Origin: Rhodospirillales bacterium
GTDB lineage: Bacteria; Pseudomonadota; Alphaproteobacteria; Rhodospirillales; Thalassospiraceae
Assembly (NCBI GenBank): GCA_019634165.1
Contig: JAHQVT010000010.1
Coordinates: forward strand, 730,287 to 794,286
Length of the DNA stretch: 64,000 bases
Reading direction: 5' to 3'
The position numbers were made by a program, and so were the translations under genes. This document shows, piece after piece, positions 17,882 to 26,012 of the stretch; within the stretch, counting starts at the first letter, position 1, and every line of letters begins with the position of its first letter. The notes under the pieces are model-generated. The model did no database searches. It was not told the origin of the DNA and worked only from the letters and a program-made list of their open reading frames with translations.

Positions 17882-20005
17882 ATGTTTAATGTCGTCCGTA
17901 AGGAAATGCAGTGGGGCAATGCCAAACTGACCCTTGAAACCGGTAAAATTGCCCGTCAGGCAGATGGTGCGGTTAAGGTCACCCTTGGTGAAACCGTTGT
18001 TCTTTGTACTGCTGTTGGCGCCAAACAGCCGCGCCCGGATGTCGACTTTTTCCCGCTGACGGTTAACTATCAGGAAAAAGCATTTGCCGCTGGCAAAATC
18101 CCAGGTGGTTTCTTCAAGCGTGAAGGCCGTCCGTCGGAAAAAGAAACCCTTGTTTCGCGTCTGATCGACCGTCCGATCCGTCCGCTGTTCCACCCGCTTT
18201 ATCGCAATGACACCCAGATCGTTTGTACCGTTCTGTCCCATGACATGGAAAACGATCCGGACGTGGTTGCCATGATTGGTACCTCGGCGGCTTTGACCAT
18301 TTCTGGTCTGCCGTTCCTCGGCCCTATTGGTGCGGCGCGCGTTGGTTACAAAGATGGTGAATTCCTTCTCAACCCGACGCCAGAAGCCATCAAAGAAGGC
18401 GATCTTGATCTTGTTGTTGCGGGTACCCGCGATGGCGTGATGATGGTTGAATCCGAAGCAACCGAGCTGTCAGAAGACATCATGCTTGCTGCGGTTAAAT
18501 TTGGCCATGAGCAGTTCCAGGGCGTTCTTGACCTGATCATTGACCTTGCTGAAGAAGCTGCCAAAGAGCCGCGTGCTATTGCTGAATTGCCAGAAGGCTA
18601 TGACGCATTGGTCGAAAAAATTGCTGGTCTTGGCACCGATGCCCTGACCAAAGCATACGGTCATGTTGTTAAACAGGAACGTTCGGCTGCTGTTGCTGCT
18701 GCCAAAGCAGAAATCGTTGAGAAACTCGGCGATGAAGTTCCTGATGCGCTTAAAGGCAAAGTTTCCTCGATCATTAAAGATCTGGAAAAAGACATCGTTC
18801 GTGGTGCGATCCTGAAAACCGGTACCCGTATTGACGGCCGTACTGGCGCAGATGTTCGCCCGATTGTTGGCGAAGTTTCGGTTCTGCCGCGTTCGCACGG
18901 TTCGTCGATCTTCACCCGTGGTGAAACGCAGGCACTGGCTGTTGTTACCCTTGGTACCGGTCAGGACGAGCAGATCGTTGATGCGCTTGACGGCGAATAC
19001 CGTGAAAGCTTCATGCTGCATTACAACTTCCCACCGTACTCGGTTGGTGAAGCTGGCCGTATGGGTTCACCGGGACGTCGTGAAATCGGTCACGGTAAAC
19101 TTGCATGGCGCGCCCTGCATCCGCTGATGCCGACCAAAGATGCCTTCCCATACACCACCCGTATCGTGTCGGAAGTAACCGAATCTAACGGTTCTTCGTC
19201 GATGGCAACCGTTTGCGCAAGTTCGCTTGCCATGATGGATGCAGGTGTTCCGCTGGTACGTCCGGTTGCGGGTATCGCAATGGGCCTGATCAAAGAAGCA
19301 GACGATTTTGCTGTTCTCTCTGACATCATGGGTGACGAAGATCACCTTGGTGACATGGACTTCAAAGTTGCTGGTACCGAAAATGGTATTACCTCGCTTC
19401 AGATGGACATCAAGATCACCTCGGTGACCGCAGAAATCATGCAGATTGCTTTGAAACAGGCACGTGATGGCCGTCTGCACATTCTTGGCGAAATGTCCAA
19501 AGCCCTTCCAGAAGCACGCGGTGAAGTTTCGGGCAATGCTCCGACCATCACCCAGTTCTCGATCCCGAAAGACAAAATTCGTGATGTCATCGGTTCGGGC
19601 GGTAAGGTCATTCGCGAAATCTGCGAAGAAACCGGTGCAAAAGTCGACATCGAAGACGATGGTTCGATCACTGTCGCACATACCGATGGTGCAAAAGGCA
19701 AGCAGGCTGTGGATTGGATCAAATCCATCGTTGCGGAACCTGAATTGAACCATATCTATGACGGTAAGGTCGTTAAGGCTGTTGATTTCGGTGCGTTCGT
19801 AAACTTCTTCGGCGCGCGCGACGGTCTTGTTCACATCTCCGAACTGGCACCTGAGCGTGTCAAACAGGTTTCGGATATCGTGAAAGAAGGCGATCAGGTT
19901 AAAGTCAAAGTCATCGGCTTCGATGACCGTGGCAAAATCAAACTGTCTATGAAACGTGTCGATCAGGAAACCGGTGCTGACCTTGAAGAAGGTAACGCCG
20001 AATAA
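17882..20005 (+). CDS. pnp: Polyribonucleotide nucleotidyltransferase (PNPase)
   Basis: PNPase degrades RNA 3' to 5' by phosphorolysis and is a degradosome component. The 707-residue protein has two RNase PH domains (about 1-130 and 320-460; the second has [14 protein letters not shown]) with a helical domain between them. A KH domain follows (about 560-620, [15 protein letters not shown]), then an S1 domain (about 625-695, [17 protein letters not shown]). AGAGGAAGAG lies just before the ATG. Confidence 0.97.
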   Translation: MFNVVRKEMQWGNAKLTLETGKIARQADGAVKVTLGETVVLCTAVGAKQPRPDVDFFPLTVNYQEKAFAAGKIPGGFFKREGRPSEKETLVSRLIDRPIRPLFHPLYRNDTQIVCTVLSHDMENDPDVVAMIGTSAALTISGLPFLGPIGAARVGYKDGEFLLNPTPEAIKEGDLDLVVAGTRDGVMMVESEATELSEDIMLAAVKFGHEQFQGVLDLIIDLAEEAAKEPRAIAELPEGYDALVEKIAGLGTDALTKAYGHVVKQERSAAVAAAKAEIVEKLGDEVPDALKGKVSSIIKDLEKDIVRGAILKTGTRIDGRTGADVRPIVGEVSVLPRSHGSSIFTRGETQALAVVTLGTGQDEQIVDALDGEYRESFMLHYNFPPYSVGEAGRMGSPGRREIGHGKLAWRALHPLMPTKDAFPYTTRIVSEVTESNGSSSMATVCASSLAMMDAGVPLVRPVAGIAMGLIKEADDFAVLSDIMGDEDHLGDMDFKVAGTENGITSLQMDIKITSVTAEIMQIALKQARDGRLHILGEMSKALPEARGEVSGNAPTITQFSIPKDKIRDVIGSGGKVIREICEETGAKVDIEDDGSITVAHTDGAKGKQAVDWIKSIVAEPELNHIYDGKVVKAVDFGAFVNFFGARDGLVHISELAPERVKQVSDIVKEGDQVKVKVIGFDDRGKIKLSMKRVDQETGADLEEGNAE

Positions 20006-20015
20006 GCTAACGGAA

Positions 20016-20051
20016 TGCCGGACGACGATAAAAACACGACGTCGTCCGGCA
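20016..20051 (+). terminator. Hairpin after pnp
   Basis: TGCCGGACGAC (20016-20026) pairs perfectly with GTCGTCCGGCA (20041-20051) across an A-rich loop, 11 bases after the pnp stop. There is no T-run, so it may be an RNA-end stabiliser or a weak terminator before the flavoprotein gene. Confidence 0.5.
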
Positions 20052-20103
20052 AACTGCGCGATACCCCGGTGTCGCGGGCAATTGCCGAATGGGAGAGACG
20101 AAC

Positions 20104-21498
20104 TTGAAAGCCCTTAATCCGCTCGTCATGTCGGGTAAAGAAGTCTTGCCAGTTATCGAAGGTGGCAAAGGCGTTGCTGTATCGACGGGTAAAAGTTCCG
20201 GCGCATGGGCTGCTGCCGGCGGTATCGGGACTTTTTCCGCTGTGAATGCCGACTCGTATGACGAGAATGGCAATCTGGTCCCGATCGAATATGCAGGGAA
20301 AACCCGCGGTGACCGCCATCAGGAACTGATTGCGTACGGTATCCGTGGTGGTATTGCACAGGCGCAAATTGCGCATGAAATGCGAAACGGCGAAGGCCGT
20401 TTGCATATGAATGTCTTGTGGGAAATGGGCGGTGCTGAACCTATCCTTGAGGGGGTTCTTGAAGGTGCCAAAGGCCTTATTCACGGGGTAACCTGTGGTG
20501 CGGGCATGCCTTACAAAATTGCCCAGATTTCAGCTCATTATGGTGTTCACTATTATCCGATCGTGTCTTCGGCCCGTGCTTTCCGCGCATTGTGGCTGCG
20601 TTCGTATAAAAAGACCCCGGAATGGTTGGGCGGCGTGGTCTATGAAGATCCATGGCGTGCTGGTGGGCATAATGGCCTGTCGAATTCCGAAGATCCGCTG
20701 GTGCCCGAAGATCCGTTCCCGCGCGTCCGGGCCTTGCGTGAATTCATGAATTCGGTTGGCCTTAATCATGTGCCGATCATTATGGCTGGTGGTGTCTGGT
20801 TCCTGCGTGATTTTGAAGACTGGATCGACAACCCGGAAGTCGCCCCGGTGGCCTTCCAGTTCGGTACCCGTCCGCTTCTGACCCAGGAAAGCGAGATTTC
20901 CGACGAGTGGAAACAGCGTTTGACCAGCCTGCAGGATGGCGACGTATCGCTGCATAAATTCAGCCCGACTGGTTTCTATAGCTCGGCTGTTCGCAATGCC
21001 TTCCTCGAAGACCTGCATCAGCGTTCTGATCGTCAGGTACGCTATTCGCGTACTGCCGAAGCAGACCTGCATGTTGGTATTCCGCTGGGGCGTCGTGGTC
21101 GTCCGATCTATGTTCGTGAAGACGATGCAGACAAAGTGCGTGGCTGGATTGAGGCAGGCTATACCGAAGGTATGCCGACCCCTGACGACACCATGGTGTT
21201 TGTCACGCCAGAAAGCGCATTGACGGTCAAGAAAGACCAGATCGATTGCATGGGTTGCTTGTCGCAGTGTCAGTTCTCTAACTGGGAACAGCATAGCGGT
21301 ACGACCGGCAAGCGTGCCGATCCGCGTTCTTTCTGTATTCAGAAAACGCTTCAGAACATTGCCCACGGTGCAGCGGTTGAGAACGAGCTGATGTTTGCAG
21401 GCCACAATGCCTACAAATTTGGTGAAGACCCGTTCTATGCCAATGGCAATATTCCGACTGTTAAGGAACTCGTTGATCGCATCATGGTTGGCGATTGA
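20104..21498 (+). CDS. Nitronate monooxygenase / 2-nitropropane dioxygenase-family FMN protein with C-terminal cysteine motif
   Basis: The protein is a TIM-barrel flavoprotein of the nitronate monooxygenase family, about 464 residues. The TTG at 20104 is chosen because GGGAGAG lies six bases upstream; the ATG at 20089 has no ribosome site. Family features include STGKSSGAWAAAGGIGTFSA, GVTCGAGMPYK, PIIMAGGVW and AFQFGTRPLLT. The protein is longer than common members (about 350). Its extra C-terminal region contains a Cys cluster, C-x2-C-x3-C (DCMGCLSQC), and another Cys in RSFCIQ, suggesting a metal or Fe-S site. The substrate is unknown. It lies between pnp and an intrinsic terminator. Confidence 0.72.
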   Translation: MKALNPLVMSGKEVLPVIEGGKGVAVSTGKSSGAWAAAGGIGTFSAVNADSYDENGNLVPIEYAGKTRGDRHQELIAYGIRGGIAQAQIAHEMRNGEGRLHMNVLWEMGGAEPILEGVLEGAKGLIHGVTCGAGMPYKIAQISAHYGVHYYPIVSSARAFRALWLRSYKKTPEWLGGVVYEDPWRAGGHNGLSNSEDPLVPEDPFPRVRALREFMNSVGLNHVPIIMAGGVWFLRDFEDWIDNPEVAPVAFQFGTRPLLTQESEISDEWKQRLTSLQDGDVSLHKFSPTGFYSSAVRNAFLEDLHQRSDRQVRYSRTAEADLHVGIPLGRRGRPIYVREDDADKVRGWIEAGYTEGMPTPDDTMVFVTPESALTVKKDQIDCMGCLSQCQFSNWEQHSGTTGKRADPRSFCIQKTLQNIAHGAAVENELMFAGHNAYKFGEDPFYANGNIPTVKELVDRIMVGD

Positions 21499-21522
21499 TC
21501 CCAAACGCAGCATATGAATTTA

Positions 21523-21549
21523 AAGGGTCGGTATTTACCGGCCCTTTTT
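21523..21549 (+). terminator. Intrinsic terminator after the flavoprotein gene
   Basis: AAGGGTCGGTA pairs with TACCGGCCCTT (one mismatch) across a TT loop and runs into TTTTTG. It separates the flavoprotein gene from the irr promoter. Confidence 0.85.
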
Positions 21550-21585
21550 GTTTGTTTTGTGCATCTTTGGGCCTTCTGATTTGAG

Positions 21586-21599
21586 TTGATCAAAATCAA
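21586..21599. promoter_or_regulatory. Perfect FNR/FixK-type box in the irr promoter
   Basis: TTGATCAAAATCAA fits the FNR consensus TTGAT-N4-ATCAA exactly. A -10-like TCTAAT lies at 21620-21625, which would put the transcription start near 21632 and the box centre about 40 bases upstream. That is the class II activator position. The irr start codon is 88 bases after the box. Control of irr by an FNR/FixK/Anr-type oxygen regulator is inferred. Confidence 0.6.
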
Positions 21600-21687
21600 A
21601 GAACTGTGGGCAGCTCTTGTCTAATCTGCCTTTGGGTTTAAAAAGGGTCGCACGTTTTGACCTTGCTGGAATTAAAGGGGCAAAATC

Positions 21688-22128
21688 ATGGGATATACAC
21701 CACGTCCATATACTAACGCGCTGAACAGGCTAAAAGAAGCCAATCTGCGTCCGACACGCCAACGCTTGGCATTGGCGCGGTTGCTGTTTGAAGACGGTCA
21801 TCGTCACATCACCGCCGAACAGCTTCATTCCGAAGCCATGACCAACAATATCAAGGTCTCCTTGGCGACGGTTTATAATACGCTGCATCAGTTTACCGAT
21901 GCCGGGTTGCTCAATGAAATTGTGATTGATTCCGGTCGATCCTATTTCGATACCAACACCGTGCCGCACTATCATTTCTATTGCGAAGAAGACAAAATGC
22001 TGTCCGATATTCCCGCTGAAACCGTTCAGATTGCGGGCATCCCGAACACGCCTAGCGGTACTGAGCTGGCATCAGTTGATCTTGTCTTCCGTCTGCGCCG
22101 CCGGGGCGCGGCGATGGATGCCGCCTAA
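21688..22128 (+). CDS. irr: Irr-type Fur-family iron response regulator
   Basis: The 146-residue Fur-superfamily repressor resembles alphaproteobacterial Irr, which senses iron through heme status. The winged-helix domain (about 10-85) has LRPTRQRLALARLLFEDGHR and SLATVYNTLHQFTDAGLL. The dimerisation domain has FDTNTVPHYHFYCEED, with His94 and His96 in the position of Irr's HHH-type heme/metal motif; the middle residue is Tyr. The GCPW heme regulatory motif of Bradyrhizobium Irr is absent. AAAGGGG precedes the ATG. It stands alone with a terminator on either side. Confidence 0.85.
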   Translation: MGYTPRPYTNALNRLKEANLRPTRQRLALARLLFEDGHRHITAEQLHSEAMTNNIKVSLATVYNTLHQFTDAGLLNEIVIDSGRSYFDTNTVPHYHFYCEEDKMLSDIPAETVQIAGIPNTPSGTELASVDLVFRLRRRGAAMDAA

Positions 22129-22248
22129 AAATACGACTTCTGATATCTCCATGCGGGTTTGTACGTAACAGACTGATGAAATCCGATGTCGGGACAGTGC
22201 AAATTGCCCCTGCTCTGGTTGACGGCGATGGATTTCACGACACATAAG

Positions 22249-22286
22249 AAGGCGACAGGACCATGTGGTTCCGTCGCCTTTTTTCT
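22249..22286 (+). terminator. Intrinsic terminator after irr
   Basis: AAGGCGAC pairs with GTCGCCTT with partial pairing inside the loop, followed by TTTTTTCT. It lies 120 bases after the irr stop and 60 bases before the rubrerythrin gene. Confidence 0.8.
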
Positions 22287-22344
22287 TACGTCTTTCGCCA
22301 GCGTGCAGAAAGCGTTGCGCGAACAATAATAAAGGACAGCGCAC

Positions 22345-22773
22345 ATGGCGCTTAAGGGAACACGTACCGAGCAAAACCTACGGGCGGCCTTTGCTGCAGA
22401 AGCCCAAACAAATCGTCGCTATCTTTACTTTGCACAACAGGCTGACATCGAAGGCCATGTTGAGGCCGCTGAACTTTTTCGCACCGCTGCCGAGGCCGAA
22501 ACGGGCCATGCCTTTGGCCATCTGGAATTTCTTGAAACGGTTGGTGATCCGGTAACGGGTAAGGAACTTGGCACCACCAAGCTTAATCTTGAAGCCGCGA
22601 TTGCGCAGGAAAAGCAGGAGGCTGAGGCAAGTTATCCGGACATGGCCCGAATTGCCCGCGAAGAAGGGCTTGAAGACGTTGCGGCATGGTTTGAAAGTCT
22701 GGCCCGCGTCGAGGCTGCGCATGCGGACCGGATAGAACGTTTGCTATCGCGGATGACGGGAAAATCAAGTTGA
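22345..22773 (+). CDS. Rubrerythrin (ferritin-like diiron protein, no rubredoxin domain)
   Basis: The 142-residue four-helix ferritin-like protein has rubrerythrin diiron motifs: RTEQNLRAAFAAEAQTNRRY (first helix), the E-x2-H pair in EAETGHAF, and the second-half pair VEAAHADR. The C-terminal rubredoxin domain of classical rubrerythrins, with its CxxC pairs, is missing, so electrons must come from a separate partner. Such proteins detoxify peroxide or handle iron. Standing next to irr, it is a plausible Irr-regulated gene, but no Irr box was identified with confidence. AAAGGA precedes the ATG. Confidence 0.85.
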   Translation: MALKGTRTEQNLRAAFAAEAQTNRRYLYFAQQADIEGHVEAAELFRTAAEAETGHAFGHLEFLETVGDPVTGKELGTTKLNLEAAIAQEKQEAEASYPDMARIAREEGLEDVAAWFESLARVEAAHADRIERLLSRMTGKSS

Positions 22774-22835
22774 TTCATATGTTTTCGGAACGCTCGGGCT
22801 CAAAGCCCTAAAGGGTTCATCCGGTCAGTTGATCG

Positions 22836-22880
22836 AAAAAAGAAGGGGGGGGCGAAAATATTGCGCCCCCCTTTTTTTTC
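22836..22880. terminator. Bidirectional intrinsic terminator between rubrerythrin and eutC
   Basis: AAAAAAGAAGGGGGGGGCG and CGCCCCCCTTTTTTTTC form a long G/C stem with an A-run on one side and a T-run on the other. It can end the rubrerythrin transcript (+) and the eutBC transcript (-), which converge here. Confidence 0.85.
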
Positions 22881-22881
22881 T

Positions 22882-23655
22882 TTATCCGTCGATCAGGAGT
22901 GTGCTGGATGAATTGTCTTTTAGCGCCACACCCGAAAGCCCCAGTTTGCGGGCTTCGATCATAAGATAAGCGATCTTTTCCGCAGCCTTTTTTGGGGTGA
23001 GCCCGGCGGGGCGGATGTTTGAAACGCAATTTCGATCCGCATTCGATTGGCCGCGTTTGGGGCCCCATGTCAAATAGGCACCAAGGGAGTCGGCACTTGA
23101 TAAGCCGGGGCGTTCGCCAATTAGCATGACGGTCATTTTGGCCCCCAGTGCCGAACCGATTTCATCGCCCAATCCAACGCGCGACTGGGTAGCAAGGGTG
23201 ATCGGGGCGACTGACCAACTATCACCCAATTGATCAAGGATCATCGACAAGGTTTCCGCCCCGTGATCTTGGGTCGCACGGGCTGACAATCCATCGGCAA
23301 GAATAAAGGCAACGTCATAGTTCTGCTTGTGCTGTGCCAAACTGTCGAACGACGCATCATCAAGCAACCGGCCAAGGTCAGGGCGTTGCAGATAGGTGGC
23401 CCGATCCGGCGCTGCGGAATGGACATCAAGAATGGGATAATCAAGCACGCCAAGTTTAGCCCGGACGCTATTGGCATCAAACGGCATATGAACGGAATCG
23501 CGTGCGCGTGCGTGGGCCATCTGGAATTCAAGTAACCGTTCGGTAGGCAATCCATCCCCTACCCGGCCAAGGCCAATACGGGCATCAGTATGCACACGCA
23601 AGGCATTCCATGGATCAAGGCCGCTTGGTGTTTTCTTTGTCATCGGATTGCTCAT
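22882..23655 (-). CDS. eutC: Ethanolamine ammonia-lyase small subunit
   Basis: EutC pairs with EutB in the adenosylcobalamin-dependent lyase that converts ethanolamine to acetaldehyde and ammonia. The ATG at 23655 overlaps the eutB stop as TAATG, with GGGGG upstream inside eutB. This gives 257 residues, close to the family norm. Visible family features are DARIGLGRVGDGLPT, HAQARD-like AHARARDSV, FILADGLSARATQDHG and GERPGLSSADSLGAYLTW. The gene is translationally coupled to eutB. No ethanolamine permease, microcompartment shell or reactivase gene is next to it. Confidence 0.93.
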   Translation of the reverse strand: MSNPMTKKTPSGLDPWNALRVHTDARIGLGRVGDGLPTERLLEFQMAHARARDSVHMPFDANSVRAKLGVLDYPILDVHSAAPDRATYLQRPDLGRLLDDASFDSLAQHKQNYDVAFILADGLSARATQDHGAETLSMILDQLGDSWSVAPITLATQSRVGLGDEIGSALGAKMTVMLIGERPGLSSADSLGAYLTWGPKRGQSNADRNCVSNIRPAGLTPKKAAEKIAYLMIEARKLGLSGVALKDNSSSTLLIDG

Positions 23656-25046
23656 TACGCTGCCCCCGACCATGCTAAAAGGTTCTGTGCGGCTTGCCCA
23701 TCTAGTTGGGGGCGGGTCCGACCATATTGATCAAGGATGTCCATTTTACTTAGCCATGCGGCAAATTCCGGTGCTGGTTTAAGACCAAGCACAGAGCGCA
23801 AATACATCGCATCATGGAAACTGGTACTTTGATAATTCAGCATGATGTCATCGGCACCGGGCACCCCGATCACGAAATTACACCCGGCAACCCCCAAAAG
23901 GGTCAGAAGGTTATCCATATCATCCTGATCGGCTTCGGCATGGTTGGTGTAGCAAACATCACATCCCATCGGCACGCCAAGCAGCTTGCCACAGAAATGG
24001 TCTTCTAGCCCCGCACGGGTGATTTGTTTGCCATCAAACAGATATTCAGGACCGATAAAGCCGACCACGGTATTGACCAGAAGCGGCGAATATTTCCGCG
24101 CAACCGCATAAGCACGGGTTTCCACCGTTTGCTGATCGATACCTTCGTGGGCGTCGGCTGATAATGCGGCACCCTGTCCGGTTTCGAAATACATCACATT
24201 GTTGCCAATTGTGCCGCGCTTAAGGCCCTTGGCGGCGTCTTCGGCCTCGGCCAGCATGGATTGGGTGATGCCAAAACTTTCATTGGCCTTTTGAGTGCCT
24301 GCGATTGATTGAAACACCAGATCAACCGGGGCATTGCGCGCCATGACGTCAATGGCGGTTGTAACATGCGAAAGCACACAAGACTGGGTCGGGATATCGA
24401 TCCGTTCGCGGACTTCGTCAATCAGTTTCAAAAGATCAATCATGGCTTCCGGGCTGTCGGTCGCAGGGTTGATCCCAATTACCGCGTCCCCACTGCCATG
24501 CATCAAACCATCAAGGATGGATGCAGCAACACCTGCTGGATCATCGGTTGGATGGTTGGGCTGCAAACGGACTGAAAGGTGGCCGGGAAGCCCGACCGTA
24601 TTGCGAAAGGCGGTGACGACATGGCATTTCTTGGCCACAGAAATCAGGTCTTGATTGCGCATCAGCTTGGACACGGCCGCAACCATTTCAGGCGTCAGGC
24701 CAGGGGCAAGGTTTTTAAGAACCTCGGGCGTTGCCTCGTCACTTAACAGCCAGTTGCGAAAATCACCAACCGTCAATGAGGAGACAGGTGCAAAAGCATC
24801 CATATCATGATCATCAATGATCATGCGGGTCACGTCATCGTCCTCATAGGCGACAAGGACTTCGCTTAGAAAGCGTTTTAGCGGAACATCAGCCAATGCA
24901 AAACGCGCAGCAACCCGTTCTTCATCCGATGCGGCAGCAAGGCCTGCCAAAACATCGCCAGATCGCAACGGGCTTGCCTTTGCCAGCAGGGATTTAAGGT
25001 CGGGAAAGGTAAAGCGTTCGAAACTGAATGGCGCGGCGGTCTGCAA
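23655..25046 (-). CDS. eutB: Ethanolamine ammonia-lyase large subunit
   Basis: EutB is the catalytic TIM-barrel subunit. The start is taken as TTG at 25046 because AGGAGG (25053-25058) lies exactly six bases upstream; this gives 463 residues, the usual EutB length. A frame extending further upstream has no such site. Family segments include RLQPNHPTDDPAGVAASILDG (shortened here), GDAVIGINPATDS, the active-site region FETGQGAALSADAHEG and GVPMGCDVCYTNHAEADQDD. It needs coenzyme B12, whose synthesis genes fill the right part of the window. A strong inverted repeat lies in its leader. Confidence 0.94.
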   Translation of the reverse strand: MQTAAPFSFERFTFPDLKSLLAKASPLRSGDVLAGLAAASDEERVAARFALADVPLKRFLSEVLVAYEDDDVTRMIIDDHDMDAFAPVSSLTVGDFRNWLLSDEATPEVLKNLAPGLTPEMVAAVSKLMRNQDLISVAKKCHVVTAFRNTVGLPGHLSVRLQPNHPTDDPAGVAASILDGLMHGSGDAVIGINPATDSPEAMIDLLKLIDEVRERIDIPTQSCVLSHVTTAIDVMARNAPVDLVFQSIAGTQKANESFGITQSMLAEAEDAAKGLKRGTIGNNVMYFETGQGAALSADAHEGIDQQTVETRAYAVARKYSPLLVNTVVGFIGPEYLFDGKQITRAGLEDHFCGKLLGVPMGCDVCYTNHAEADQDDMDNLLTLLGVAGCNFVIGVPGADDIMLNYQSTSFHDAMYLRSVLGLKPAPEFAAWLSKMDILDQYGRTRPQLDGQAAQNLLAWSGAA

Positions 25047-25069
25047 GTTCTGCCTCCTGAAGCATGCAT

Positions 25070-25109
25070 CACACCGCAAAAGCACCCTATTTGGTACTTT
25101 TGCGGTGTG
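25070..25109. repeat. 17-bp inverted repeat in the eutB leader
   Basis: CACACCGCAAAAGCACC (25070-25086) pairs with GGTACTTTTGCGGTGTG (25093-25109) with one mismatch across a six-base loop. On the minus strand it lies between the ATPase gene stop and the eutB ribosome site, ending 11 bases before AGGAGG. No T-run follows. It could be an operator, a leader hairpin controlling eutB translation, or an inefficient terminator of the ABC transporter operon. Confidence 0.6.
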
Positions 25110-25184
25110 GGATCATCATGCGCCCATGGAAGCAGAAAATTCCCCAAATGCAAAGTTTTTAATCACGATGCAAATTGCGCTCGC

Positions 25185-26012
25185 CTATTGAGCAGCCTTT
25201 GGCATTTCCACCCGTGGCTCAGTCGGTTTTCCGGTGTTTGCTGCGCCACTATGCGCCCCGTCTCTGGGACCACGCAAAACGATATGTCGATGACCAAGTG
25301 AATTGACCTCGACATGACCATCTACCTGATAAACATCACGAAGAAGATTTTGGTCGATAACTTCGGAACACGGTCCATAGGCCACCATACGACCATCAAG
25401 AATCGCCATTGCCTGATCGCAATATTGCAGGGCGTGGTTCAAATCATGAATGGCGATCAGAACGATGATGTTTTGGCGTTTGGCAACATCGCGCATGAAA
25501 GACAAAACTTCCATCTGGCGATGCAGATCAAGCGCCGAGGTTGGTTCATCCATCAAAAGGATTTTGGGATCACGGACCAGCGTTTGCGCGATGGCAACCA
25601 ACTGGCGTTGCCCGCCACTAAGTTCGCCAAGGTTCCGCCCGGCCAGATCAGAAATGCGCAACGCATTAAGAATGCCATCAATATGGGCCAGCTCATCTGC
25701 CCGCACGCGAAGGCTTGAACCTTGTTTTGCGGCAAGAATGACGGATTCATAAACCGATAGGACCGCCGTTGATCCGGTATCTTGTGGCATATAGCAGATG
25801 GTATTGCGCTGTTTGGTGGCTGTTCCCAAATCAACCGTGCCGGTTCCGCGCGCCAAACCGGCAACGCGTTTAAACAGGCTGGATTTTCCTGCGGCATTGG
25901 GGCCAATCACCGCGGTAACCGATCCGGGGTGGATAACGGGTGTTGTAACACCGGTTACCACCTGCACCTTGCCATAGCGGGTGCCGATATCATTAAGGCG
26001 AAGCGTTACCAT
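25185..26012 (-). CDS. Iron-chelate ABC transporter ATP-binding protein (FecE/FhuC type)
   Basis: This is the ATPase of a FecBCD-type importer, about 275 residues from the ATG at 26012 (MVTLRLND), which has GGAG upstream. The same frame stays open far upstream, but that part lies inside the permease gene. It has Walker A GPNAAGKSS, signature LSGGQRQL, Walker B ILLMDEPTSALD and the switch His in AIHDLNHAL. The C-terminal tail of about 30 residues is Pro/Lys-rich. Its start overlaps the permease stop by seven bases, so the three transport genes form one operon. Confidence 0.9.
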   Translation of the reverse strand: MVTLRLNDIGTRYGKVQVVTGVTTPVIHPGSVTAVIGPNAAGKSSLFKRVAGLARGTGTVDLGTATKQRNTICYMPQDTGSTAVLSVYESVILAAKQGSSLRVRADELAHIDGILNALRISDLAGRNLGELSGGQRQLVAIAQTLVRDPKILLMDEPTSALDLHRQMEVLSFMRDVAKRQNIIVLIAIHDLNHALQYCDQAMAILDGRMVAYGPCSEVIDQNLLRDVYQVDGHVEVNSLGHRHIVLRGPRDGAHSGAANTGKPTEPRVEMPKAAQ

